Positions 1 through 12,920 of a stretch of DNA of 64,000 nt are shown here, one piece after another. This DNA is from Daldinia sp. FL1419 (Eukaryota > Ascomycota > Sordariomycetes > Xylariales > Hypoxylaceae): assembly GCA_025201765.1 (NCBI GenBank), contig MU623507.1, positions 1-64,000 on the forward strand, in the 5' to 3' direction. The notes below the pieces were generated by a model. The model did not search any database and was not told the DNA's origin. It worked only from the letters and a program-made list of their open reading frames with translations. A program made the translations under genes and the position numbers. How positions within the stretch are numbered: the first letter of the stretch is position 1; each line of letters opens with the position of its first letter.

Positions 1-631
1 AATTTTTTAAAATAATATTAAATTATAAATATAATAAATATAATAATATTATATTATAATATTATAAAATATAAATAAAATATATAAAAAAGATTGAAAT
101 TAATTAAGAAAAGTTATAAATTAATAATATTATTTTAAACCATTTTAAAGAATAAATATAATATTATAATATTAAAAAGAAATTATAAAAATAAAAATAA
201 ATAATGGTTTTTTATAAAGATATAAAGCCATTTATATATATTTATACCTTATATAAATTACATATATTCCAACCCTCCTTTAAAATAATTTTTTTATAAT
301 ATAATAATATTTTTATTAATTATTAAAAAAAATAATAAAGTTATTTTAAATTTCGTCATTACTTTACACCTAAGTTACCACTATACCATTTCATACAATT
401 AACATTATAACATATAAAATATTTTTCTATATTAAAATCTAATTATTTCTATTAAAAAATAAATTTTAATAAAAATATAAGATATAATTAAAATTATAAT
501 AATATAATTTATTTAAATAAATAGCAAGTAGGTTTTCTCCGGAATACAGTTCCTACCCAGAACAAATACTAAGAGATGGATCAGATACCTATAATATATT
601 CTAGGTAAATCAAGGTAGTAATAAATAAATA
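1..631 (+). mobile_element. 3' end of a Tad1-like LINE, cut by the window start
   Basis: This AT-rich sequence matches the 3' region shared by all LINE copies in the window. Landmarks are the GGTAGGTTTTCTCC stretch near 530, AGATGGATCAGATACC near 575 and the GTAGTAATAAATAAATAA tail near 615-631. The tail marks the 3' end, so the copy lies on +. Its 5' part is outside the window. It is a heavily RIP-mutated relic with no coding capacity. Confidence 0.75.
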
Positions 632-1690
632 ATTAATTAATTAATTTAATTAAAAAATTATAAATGGATAATTATTAAGAAATTTAAATAAAATAAATAT
701 TTAAGAATAATTAAAATAATAATCAATAAATAATAATATACACTTTTCAAATTAGTAATATTAATATGAAATTATAATGTATTCCAAATAAAAGAAATTT
801 ATATAAAAATAATATAAAGTGTAATAACACATGGAATAATAATATAACATATTTTAAGCCAAAATTATAAAATAAAAGGTATTATTAAGAAACTGGGTAC
901 CATTTAATTATTATTTATTTATTTATTTATTACTACTCCGATTTACCTAGAATATATTGCAAGTATCCGGTCCATCTTTTGGTATTTGCCATTTAATTAA
1001 CTTATTTACAAAAAGTTAATAACATATATAAGACAACAAAAATATTATAATTAGAAATAAAATTAGATTACCATTTAATATATTTTTATTTAAATATAAT
1101 AATAATAATAATTAAATTTTATATAAATAAAAGAGGTTTTAATTTTAAGATTTAAGAAACAAACCGAAAGATTTAAGAATAAGTAAAATCTTCAAAATCT
1201 AAAAGATAGTAGGATTTTCCTATTATTATATAAATATTAGATATATATATAATAAAAGTTAAAATTAATTAAAATATTAAATGGAAAAGATATTAATACC
1301 TTAAAAAAGTTTTTTTAAATTATTAAATAAAAAGATGGAAATAATATAAGAAGGATATTGTTATACTATTAATTTGGTTATTATTTTTGGATATAAAAAT
1401 TAATAATTAATATTTTAATTTATAAAAATATAAAATATTAACATTATTATAGATGTATATAAAAGAAATAAGATTAAAATCTTTTTTATTTAATAAAAAA
1501 ATCTTTAAAATAAATATTTTTAAATATAAATATAATAAAAGGGAAATAATATAATACTGAAGGTCACCCCAAAGGCTGACACAATCCTTAAATTTTCAAA
1601 TAAAGTCTTTTATAAATACTTAATCCATTATAATATTATTATTTTTAAAAATTTACATAAAATCTTTTATAAATAATTAATATTAAATTA
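632..1690. other. AT-rich non-coding stretch, unassigned
   Basis: No open frame or recognisable domain. It contains the 78 bp LINE fragment at 911-988. The rest is probably decayed repeat DNA, but I could not match it to any family in the window. Confidence 0.5.
911..988 (-). mobile_element. Very short 5'-truncated LINE insertion (78 bp)
   Basis: This is only the last ~78 bp of the LINE, in reverse: TTATT-type tail, then ACTCCGATTTACCTAG, then the GGTATTTG truncation point. The perfect 11 bp duplication CCATTTAATTA (900-910 and 989-999) flanks it. A duplication plus severe 5' truncation is what target-primed reverse transcription of a non-LTR retrotransposon produces. Confidence 0.85.
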
Positions 1691-3350
1691 AGGTAATATA
1701 ATTATGTAATAGGAGTTACCCTGAAGGATTTTATTAGCTATATCCTTATAAGGTTTAAATATACTTTTTTAAATATAAATAAATTTTTAATAGTTATTTT
1801 TTTACCTAATCAATTCAAATTCTATATAATTCTTTAAAGATTATTTTCATAAAATTTTATATAAATAATATATTCTTTTAACTTATAATCTCATTATATG
1901 TATTACCATTACCAAACAATTATTTATAATAGTTTTTTTATTTGATTGTTTTATTATACCTTTTAAGATATGATGAACTGGGATAATGTGATTATGTAAT
2001 AGAAATTACCTTAAAGAACCCTGTTGGTTATTTTCTCTAAGGTTTATAAACTTTTTTAAATATAAATAAGTTTTTAGGAATTATTTTCTTGCTTGATTAA
2101 CCCAAATTCTATATAATGAACTAAGGTAGTATAATTATGTAATAGGAGTTATTTTGAAGGACCTTATTAGCCCCCCCCTTTTTAAATTTTATAGTTCTTT
2201 TAGATATAAATAAGTTTTTAAAAATTGTTTTTTTACTTGATTAATTTAAGATATACATAATTCTTTAAAAATCACATCTATAAAACTTTATATAAATAAT
2301 ATACATTTTTAAACTTATAACCTCACCATATATACTATTATTAATAAGTAGTTACTTATATTTATTTTTTTATCTAATTAGTTTATTCTTTTTTTCAGAA
2401 TATAAATACCTTATATCTTCTAATTTATACAACCTCTAATTTACTATAAATTAATTAAAATATAAGGCATATTTTATAAAAATTATTAAAATTCTTATTT
2501 AATATTAATTTTTTTATTTAATTATTTTATTATTTTTTTTAAATTATAAATATTTTATATTTTTTATAATTATTAAATTAATATAAAATAATTAAATCAT
2601 AAATATTACCTTATAAAAACCTTATCTTTTCCTTAAAACTAAACCCTCTAAATCTTTATAGCTCTTTTAGACATAAATAAGTTTTTAAGAATTATCTTTC
2701 TTATCTAATCAACTAAAATTCATCATAATCCTTTAAAAATCACTTTAATAAAACTTTCATATAATAATATACAATTTTAATCCTTCTCTTAAATATATTT
2801 TCCTATAATATATTATTATTGGTAAACAATCATATATAATAATTCTTCTACCCAATCATTCTATTACACTCCTTAAGATATAATCACCTTACATCCTCAA
2901 ATTTATACAACCTCTAACTTATTATAAATTATAGGGCATATCCTACAAAAACTATTAAAATTAATAAGATCCTAATAAAATACTAAAAATTTATAATTAA
3001 ATCCATCCTTTTTTAATTAACTAATCCAAATTAATCATAAAATTACTACCATTAAATAAGAATTCTAATAATTCCTTCAAAATATACCCTACATTTTTAT
3101 CGTACAAAACTCTATAGAAAAACTAATAATTTTATACTTGAGAACTTAAGTTGATCAAATAAGAAAACAATTCTTAAAAATTTATTTATATCCAAAAAAC
3201 TTATAAAGACCTTAAAAGGATTAATTTTATAGAAATTAATAATATCAACAAATCAATCTTAACAAAAAGAACTAAAAAACTATCCTAAAAAAACTAATCA
3301 AATTCCATATAAATTTAAAAGAAAAATCCTAACTCCCCAAATCTCTTAAT
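1690..3350 (-). repeat. Helitron-like body modules, termini not seen
   Basis: The recurring module phrases of the Helitron-like family are here in the same direction as the 7859-17104 copy: GTAATATAATTATGTAATAGGA, a phrase like TATAAATAAGTTTTTA, and TTATTTATATA-type spacers, at about 1690, 1990, 2120 and 2650. No CTAG/hairpin end or TCTATG end was found, so this is a fragment. From about 3130 similar phrases read in the opposite direction. Confidence 0.55.
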
Positions 3351-5005
3351 TAATATATATATAATCTCCCTACTCTTCTACCTTCAAACATTTAATTATT
3401 CTATTTAATATTCTTTAATTTTGTTTATTTACTTATTTAATTAATCAATTATCACTATTAAAATCCATACATTTAAAAATTTATTCAAATTCGTCCCATC
3501 CTAGCCATTCTAACAGTATACTTAACTATAATCTAATTGCTAACTCTGCTAATACCTCTCCAGGCTATATGTATAGGTTAGGACCTTTTCTTTCAAAATA
3601 AGCAACGCATCACAATCCATAAATTATATAATTATTTAAATGTAAATTTCCAAAAATATTGTTCAGATTTAGCTTTAATACACATTTATGATTTTTCTTT
3701 ATACTATACATCCTAATCATCCTGCTCTTAGGTAAATAAATAATTTTGGGCATCATTTCTCGGAATACCTACTTTAATAATAGTTTATTTTTAATTGTTT
3801 TAAAAGTTATAATAACTACTAATACTAATACTGGATTATTAATTACTCATATTATTACTAATTTAACTATTAATTTTATATAATTGTTAAATTTTTTATA
3901 ATAATTACCATTTTTAACTATAAACAATAGCTCTTATGGTTTACACTTAATCATATATAGCATATAAATAATCTAAATAATTCCTAACTAATCATATTAT
4001 TGTTAACTATTCTATATCATTAGAAAACATAATATACATCCTTAAACTATTAAATTATATTTAATTTATTAAATTAATAGAAATGTTTTATAAGGCGATA
4101 ATATGTTAATTAAATAAAAAACAATTTTTGATAGCCTATTTATATCCAAAAAAACCTATAAAAACTTTAGAAGAGGTTATTTCATAAAAGTTAAGGTAAC
4201 TTCAATTATATAATTACACTATCCCAATTTAATATGTGGTTAGGTATAAAGTTGATCAATTAGGAAATGGTTGGGTAAAAGATTTATAAAGCTAAGTAAT
4301 TAGAAAAGGCTAATAGTTAATTAATTAAGATATATTTAATTAATTGGGATATGACTGGGTACAAGGCTAATAAGGCTGGGTTAATTAACTAAAATGTGAC
4401 TAACTGCAAGGCTAACCAATCAGAAAAGCCTGATAAGGCTGGCCAATCAGAAAAAAGCTCATATATTTGGCTAATAAAATATAAATAATTTATAAAACCC
4501 TTAAAATCCAAAATTTTTTAATTTAAAAAAATATTTTAATATCCTAATTAAATAAAGAAAATTAATAAAATTTAAAAAAATTAAATATATAAAATTATTT
4601 AAAATTTAAAAATTATAAAATTAATTTAAAAAATTAATATATTTAATAAAATCATTTTTTTCTCTACCCATATCAATAATCTTCCAACACAAAACCTTAA
4701 GAAAACTTAAGGCATATAATTTTTAAATATTTTAAATATATTTTAATATAAGTTTATTTTAAATAGAATTTAAATTTAAAAGTTTTTTTAATTAATGTAG
4801 ATTATAAAAGAATATTATTTAATTTTAATAAAATTTTATTAATAACCTATTAATTTTTTAAATAAATTTAATTATTTATATATAAAATAATATTATAATT
4901 TATTTAATATAAATATTTTTAAAAATTTTATATTAAATAAAAAGAATTTATAATTAAATAAAGAAATATAAATAATAATATATTAATAGGGTTTTTTAAG
5001 AAAAT
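3351..5005. other. Mixed AT-rich relic with + oriented Helitron-like fragments
   Basis: About 4120-4250 carries + oriented Helitron-like phrases (CCTATTTATATCCAAAAA and AATTATATAATTACACTATC). About 3500-3640 is noticeably less AT-rich and carries no open frame. Positions 4240-4480 contain short direct repeats (AATCAGAAAA and AAGGCT). I recognise no gene in this stretch. Confidence 0.4.
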
Positions 5006-5018
5006 TATATTTATTGAA

Positions 5019-5611
5019 TACTGCAGTATCGCAGAGCGCAAGCAAGGCATATAAGGAGGATTGAGGTTAGTTGGGAAGGGTTATAAATTGGTAGTACTAT
5101 TTTAAGCCATTTTGAAAAATAAATATAATATTATAATATTAAAAAGAAGGTTATAAAAATAAGAATAAATAATGGTTTTTTATAAAAATGTGAAATTATT
5201 CATATATATTTATACCTTATATAGATTATATATATCCCAGCCTTCTTCCATAATAACCTCTTTATAATGTAATAATATTTTTATTATTTATAAAAGAAAA
5301 TAATAAAGTTATTTTAAATTCTATTATTATTCTGTATTTAGGTTATTATTATATTATTTTATGAAATTTAAGTATTATAATATATAAAATATTTTTTTAT
5401 ATTAAAGTTTAATTATTTTTATTAAAGGGTAAATTTTAATAAAAATATAAAATAAAATTAAAATTATAATAATATAATTTATTTAGATAAATAATGGGTA
5501 GGTTTTCTCTGGAATACAGTTCTTACCCGGAACAAATACCAAAAGATGGACCGGATACCTGTAATATATTCTAGGTAAATTGGGGTAGTAATAAATAAAT
5601 AAATAAATAAA
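5019..5611 (+). mobile_element. 5'-truncated LINE copy (~593 bp)
   Basis: This copy contains the last ~590 bp of the LINE and ends in an AATA-repeat tail. A perfect 13 bp duplication, TATATTTATTGAA, lies at 5006-5018 and 5612-5624. Its 5' part (GCAGAGCGCAAGCAAGGC) keeps more C and G than most copies, so it may be younger or less mutated. Confidence 0.88.
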
Positions 5612-5624
5612 TATATTTATTGAA

Positions 5625-7760
5625 AATCATTCTATAGTTATTTTAAATTATATTTATTAAAATTATTTTCTTCTATATCTACTTCTTTATTCTCTTTTTT
5701 GTTCTTTTTAATTACATATATTAAAGAATTTTGAATAAGGGTAAGTATATTTTTGAAAAGAAGGTTATATTTATTAAGATTTAAGTTTGGATATATTAGG
5801 AAATTATTAAAAAATAATAAAATATTTAATAATTAAATTTTTTAAGTAAAAGATTGTTATAATAATAATAAATAAAAATAATAAATATTATTAGGAATAA
5901 AATAATCTATATATGTTTCTTTTTAAAATTAATTTTTTTATAAATCTTTTATTATAATTAATAAATATTAATAAAATGGATATAAAAAGGGATTATATTG
6001 TGGAATAATTACGGTATTAGTAGTATTAAAATAAATAATTCTTCTGGGATTATTGGAATATATAAGAATTATAGACCTAATAAATAAGGGATTAAATATA
6101 ATAAAAATAATTATTAGATATTATTAATGATTTCTTAATAGGTTTCTTCAAAACCTAAAAATTTTAAAAGAATTATAATAAAATTATAATAATTAATTTT
6201 TAGAATTACATTAGAAGACATAGTTACACTCTTTATATAATCTTTTATCTTTAATAAACAAATTATCTTTATTATATATAATTATATTAAAATTATAATT
6301 TTAATATAATATAATATTAAAATATTATATTAAAGTTAAAATATTATAATAATTTCTAATAAAAAGATCAAAGTATTTAAAGAAAATTAATAATAAAATA
6401 AAATTAGAAAAATAGTAAAATATTTATAAAGATATAAACTTTTTGATTTAATATAATATATATATAAAAATAAAATGGATTTTTTAAAATAATATTAGAT
6501 TATAAATATAATAATATTATATTATAATATTATAAAATATAAATAAGGTATATAAGAAAAATTAAAATTAATTAAAAAAGGTTACAAATTAGTAACACCA
6601 TTTTAAATTATTTTAGAAAATAAATATAATATTATAATATTAAAAAGAAGGTTGTAAAAATAAGAATGGGTAATGGTTTTTTATAAAAATATAAAATTAT
6701 TTATATATATTTATATTTTATATAAATTATATATATTTTAACCTTCTTCCAAAATAATCTTTTTATAATATAATAATATTTTTATTATTTATTAAAAAAA
6801 TAATAAAGTTATTTTAAATTTTATTATTATTCCATATTTAAACTATTATTATATCATTTTATAAAACTTGGATATTATAATATAATAAATATTTTTTATA
6901 TTAAAATTTAATTATTTTTATTAAAAACTAAATTTTAATAAAAATATAAGGTAAAATTAAAATTATTTACTTATTTATTTATTTATTACTATTCCGATTT
7001 ACCTAGAATATATTACAAGTATCTAATCTATTTTTTGGTATTTGTTCCGGGTAAGAACTGTGTTCCGGAAAAAACCTACCTGTTATTTATTTAATTAAGC
7101 TATATTATTATAATTTTGATTTTATTTTATATTCTTATTGAAATTTACCTTTTAATAAAAATAATTAAATTTTAATATAAAAAAATATTTAATATATTAT
7201 AATATTTAATTTTTATAAAATAATATAATAATAATTCAAATATAGGGTAACAATAAGATTTAAAATAATATTATTATTTTTTTTAATAAATAATAAAATT
7301 ATTGTTATATTATAAAAAGATTATTTTAAAAGAAGGTTAAGATATATATAATTTATATAAAATATAAATATATATAAATAATTGTATATTTTTATAAAAG
7401 GCTATTATTTATTTTTATTTTTATAATTTTCTTTTTAATATCATAATATTATATTTATTCTTTAAAATGGTTCAAAATAGTACTACTAATTTATAACCTT
7501 TCTTAATTAATCTCAATCCTTTTTATATACTTTACTTGCACTTTGCAATATTGTAATATAATACCATCATATTTGTTACGTTTATGGCCCAGTGTTGCCA
7601 AAATTAAAATTATAATAATATAATTTAATTAAATAGGTAGTAGGTAGGTTTTTTTTGGAATATGGTTCCTACTTGGAACAAATATTAAAAGATGGATTGG
7701 ATATTTATAATATATTTTAAGTAAATTGGAATAGTAATAAATAAATAAATAAATAATAAA
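5625..7760 (+). mobile_element. Longer LINE 3' copy, interrupted by another LINE copy
   Basis: This copy extends further 5' than the others. Positions 5640-6340 match the reverse complement of both 41290-41520 and 37790-38213, the two sides of the Helitron-like insertion in the long LINE. It runs to the AATA tail near 7760. The 634 bp LINE at 6966-7599 splits it. The 5' limit is approximate because it abuts the target duplication of the preceding copy. Confidence 0.75.
6966..7599 (-). mobile_element. LINE fragment inserted inside another LINE copy
   Basis: A reversed LINE 3' end begins with the TTATT-type tail and ends 5'-truncated near GGCCCAGTGTTGCC. The exact 13 bp duplication AAAATTAAAATTA flanks it (6953-6965 and 7600-7612). 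Removing the insert and one duplication restores the + oriented LINE that surrounds it. Confidence 0.88.
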
Positions 7761-7858
7761 TTTTTATAAAATAGTTTTAATTATAGAAATATTATATTAG
7801 AATAATATAATTATATAATTAAAATACCTTATAAAAACCTATTAATTTTATAGAACAA
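7761..7858. repeat. Remnant of an outer Helitron-like copy
   Basis: Positions 7790-7858 carry the family phrase AATATAATTATATAATTAAA followed by the usual 'cttataaaacctatta...' module. It stops exactly where the next copy's TTAG end starts. The sequence just past 17104 could be its continuation, which would make the 7859-17104 copy nested in an older relative. Confidence 0.45.
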
Positions 7859-9594
7859 TTAGTTTCTTAGGGTTGGTCGCTTTACAACCAACTTTATTTT
7901 TAAGATCAATTATATTTATTCTATAATTATTAATTAAATATTTAATAATAAATATAATTTTTAAATTAAAAAAATATTAAATTAAAATAATATATTTATT
8001 ATTATATTTATTATTCTAATTTACTTATATTATAATAAATTAAGATAATATATTTATGTAATAGATGTTATTTTGTAGAGATCTTATTAATTTCCTTAGA
8101 GTTAAACCTCCTAGGTCTCCATAGTTCTTTTGGATATAAATAAGCTTTTAAAAGTTGTTTTTTTTGTTTGATTAGTATAGGCTCTTTAGGTTCTATAGGA
8201 TCAATTTCTTTATAAAACTTTATATAATAATATATAATTTTAATTCTTTTTTAAATATAATTTTTTATAGATTGTTATTATTTGTAAGTAATTATATACA
8301 GTAATTTATACTATTTGATCATTTTATTTTGTTTTTTAGGATATAATTATCTTATATTTTCTTTTTTATATAGCCTTTAGTTTGTTATGGGGTAGTTGAA
8401 GTGTTGGATATATCTTGTAGGAGTTATTAAAGTTCTTGTTTAATATATTGAATTGAAGTAGTATAATTATATAATTAAAATTACCTTATAATACTTTATT
8501 AACCTTTATAAAATTAACCCTTTTATGTTTTTATAGGTTTTTTTAAATATAAATAGACCTTTAAGAATTATCTTTCTTATTTAATTAATTTAAATTCTTA
8601 ATTATTAATTTATTTAACTTTTTTTATAATTTTTATAATATTATACCCTTTTGTTATCTTTAATTAAATATATTATTTTAAATGTTAACTATTATTATTA
8701 ACAGTTATTTCTAATAATTCTTTTATTTAATTATTTTAATAATTCTTTTAGGATATATTTACCTTATATTTACTTAATTATTAAAATTTCTATTTTATTA
8801 CAATTCTTATTTAATAATATTAATTTTTAATTAAAATTTTTATTAAATACATAAGCCCTTAAAAATTGTTTTCTTATTCGATTAGTTTAAGTTCTTAAGT
8901 ATAAAATCATTAGTTTTTCTATAGAGTTTTATATGATAATATATGCCTATCTTGTTTCTTATTAAGTATAACCTTTTAAAAGTGCGTTACCATTACCAGC
9001 AATTACTTCTATTAATCTTTTATTAAATTGGGGTAATGAAATTATATAATTAAAACTATTTTGTAAGGTCCTATTAGCCTCCTTGGAATTAATTATTCTA
9101 AGGTTTCCATAGGGTTTTTAGAATATAAATAAACCTTCAAAAATTGTTTTTTTATTTAATTAGATAAAGCTCTACAGGATTATTACATTTTTTTACTAAA
9201 TATATTATCTTTTCTACCTCTTAAATACATTACTATTATTAAAAATTATTTTTATTAATTATTTTATTTAATTATTTTAATTTTTTTTTAAAATATAATT
9301 ATTTTATATTATTTATTTCATTTAAACCTTTAGTTTATTATAGGGCATATCCTATGGGAACTATTAGAATTTATATTTAATATATAAGCCCTTAAGAATT
9401 AATTCTTTTCTAATTAGATCAAGCTTTACAGAATTATTACTTTCTTTTATACCTAGTTTTTATGATATTTAATTTATGAATTTGCTTTTTTATTGAATAT
9501 GTTATTTATTCTACCTTTTGAACGTTAGTTACCATTTTTAATAATTATTATTATTAATCTTTTATCTAATTATTTTAATACTTTTTATAAGATA

Positions 9595-12177
9595 CTAGTT
9601 TTTTGGGACTGATCGCTTCGCGACTAGTTTGACTTTTAAGATTAATTGATTTTATTTTATAATTATTAATTTAATATTAAATAAATATTTAAGTAATATA
9701 GAGCAATTAAGTAATAAATGCAACCTTATAGAGATTTTATTAGCCTCTTTAAAACTAGACCTCTTAAATTTCTATAATTCTTTTGGATATAAATAAGCCC
9801 TCAAAAGTTATCTTTCTTATCTAATCAACTTAAACTCTTTAAATTTTATAAATTAATTTTTTTATAAAGTTTTCATATAATAATACACTCTTTTACCTTT
9901 TTTTTAAAGATATCCTCTTTTAGAACACTATTATTGGTAAACATTTATATATATTTGCTTTCTTACCTAATTGTTCTATTCTCTTCCTTAAGATATAATT
10001 ACCTTATATTTTCTTACTTATATAACCTCTAACCTATTATGGGTTAATTGAAGTACAAGGTATATCCTGTAAGAACTATTAGAGTTCTTATTTAATATTA
10101 TTTTTAAATAAAAAGAAATTATTAAACCAAAATAATATAATTATATAATTAAAACTATTTTATAAAATCCTTTTAACCTTTATAGAATTAAACCTTCTAA
10201 AATTTCTATAAACTTTTTAAATTAAAATAGGCCTTTAAAAGATATTTTTCTTATTTAATTAAACTAAATTCTCAAATAGAAAATTATTAATTTTCTTATA
10301 GAACTTTATGTAAATATATACATTTTTTAATCCTTTTATTAAATATAACTTTTTAAGAGTACATTACCATTATTAAATAATTATTTTTATTAATCTTTTT
10401 ATTTAATTATTTTAATATTTTTTTTAAAATATAATTACTTTATATATTTTATTTTATTAAAGCTTATTAACCTTTCAGGAATAATCTTTCCAAAAAATTT
10501 TATAAACTTTTTTTGAATATATATATAAACCTTTAAAAATTAATTCTTATTTAATTAGGTCAAATTCTCAAATATTAATTTATTTAACTTTTTTATAACT
10601 TCTTATAATAATATACCCTTTTCTTATCTTTAATTAAATATATTATTTTAAATGCTAGCTACCATAGTAAACAATTATTTTTATTACCTTCCATCTAATT
10701 ACTTTAATATTATTCCTTAAAATATAATTATTTTATATCTTTTATTCTATTTAACCTTCTAATTTAATATAATTTTTATTTAATAATATTAACCTTAAAT
10801 TAAAACTCCTATTCAATATATAAACTTTCAAAAATAGATTTTTGTTTAATTAAGTCAAATTCTTCAAAATTATTAATTTTTCTTATAATTTTTTAATATA
10901 ATTTATAATTTCTTTCTTTTATTAAATATATTTATTATCCATTTTATTTCTTAACTACCAACAATTATTTTTATTAATTAACCTTTTATTTATTTAATTA
11001 TTTAAATACTTTTTTTAAAATATAATCACTTTATATTTAAATAATTATTAAAACTTTTATTTAATATATAAACCTTTAAAAATTAATTTTTAATTAATTA
11101 GATTAAATTTTCTTATATTAGATTTTTAATAATTTAATATATTATTCTATAATTTTTTATAATAATATATACCTTTTTTACCTTTTATTAAATATAACCT
11201 CATAAATATATATTACTATTACTAACAATTACTTTTATTAATTCTTCTATCTAATTATTTTAATATATTCTTTAAAAAATAATTTATTATAAAATATTTA
11301 AAATATAAGGTATATTTTATAAAAATTATTAAAACTCTAATTTAATTAAAATTTTTATTTAATATATAAGCCCTTAAAAGTTAATTCTTATTTAATCAAA
11401 TTAAATTCTCTATCCTAATAAATTAAAATAATATAATTATATAATTGAAACTATCTTATAACACCCTATTAACCTTTATAAAACAAACCATTTTAAGGTT
11501 TCCATAAATTTTTTAAATATAAATAAACCTTTAAGAATTATTTTTCTTATTTAATTAGATTAAGTTCTTTAAATATCACTTTCTCTTATAATTTTTACAA
11601 TAATTTATAAATTTATTCTCTTATTAAATATATTATTTATTTTATTTTTTAAACATTAACTACCATTACCAACACTTTATTCTATTAACCTTTTATTTAA
11701 TTATTTTAATATTTACCTTTTTTAAAATATAATTACCTTATATTTAACTATTAAAACTTTTATTTAATTAAAACTCTTATTAAATTAGAACTTTTATTGA
11801 ATTAGAGTTCTTATTTCAATTAAAATTCTTATTTAATATCTTAATTAAACGATTTTAAAGGGAATTTACTAATATAAACTCCTATTCAACCAAAAAAGCT
11901 ATACACCATGGGAAGCCACAGGCACGCACACAGGGCACAAAAAAATCCTAAACTACTTTAATTCATTATATTAATTTAAAACTTATATAAAAATATTAAT
12001 AATTAATATTATTTAAAAAATAATTAAATTTATGGTTTTTTAAAATAAATTACATATATTTCTAATAAGAAATTATTATATAATAACTAAAAATATTTAA
12101 AAATATGGGGGATTTCTTTGGAAATTAATTAATTAATTAGGATTATGGTGTAATTAATGAAATAAGAAAGACATAAA
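9595..12177 (-). mobile_element. Nested Helitron-like element (2583 bp)
   Basis: The low end is CTAG at 9595-9598, then a ~10 base spacer and the GATCGC-TTC-GCGACT hairpin. The high end is GAAAGACATAAA, the complement of 5' TCTATGTCTTTC with one transition. Left neighbour A9594 and right neighbour T12178 join to give AAGATA|TAATTTATT. That junction is the uninterrupted sequence seen in sister modules near 54965 and 56280, so an empty site is visible. Confidence 0.8.
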
Positions 12178-12920
12178 TAATTTATTATAAAATAATTAAA
12201 ATGCAAGGCATATCCCGCAGGAGTTATTAGAGTTCCTATTTAATATATAGGCCTTTAGGAGTTGATTCTTGTTTGATCAGGTTAGGTTCTTCAGAATTAT
12301 CAATTTTTCTCATAATTTTTTAATATAATTTATGATTTTTTTCTTTTGTTAAATATACTTATTATTCATTCTATTTCTTGATCATTAGCAATTACCTCTA
12401 TTAATTAGCCTTTTATTTATTTAATTATTTGAATACTTTTTTCAGGATATAATTACCCTGAATCCAGGTAACTATTAAAGCTTCTATTTAATATATAAGC
12501 CTTTAAGAATTGATTCTTAATTAATTAGGTTAAATTATCTTATATTAGGTTTTTAATAATTTAATATGTTATTATATAATTTCTTACAATAATATACACT
12601 TCTTTTACCTATAACTTCTTAAATATCAACTACCATTATTAACAATTACCTTTATTAACCTTTTATTTAATTACTTTAATATCATCTTTAAAATATAATT
12701 ATTTTACATTTAATTATTAAAATTCCTATTTAATAATAATATTATTTTATTAAATATAATATTAATTCTATCTCTTAAATACTAATAATTATCTTTATTA
12801 ATTAACCTTTTATCTAATTATTTAAAGATTTTCTTCAAAATATAAACACCTTATATCTACGCAATTATTAAAGCTTTTATTTAATAAATATATTAAATTA
12901 AGATAATATAATTATAAAAT

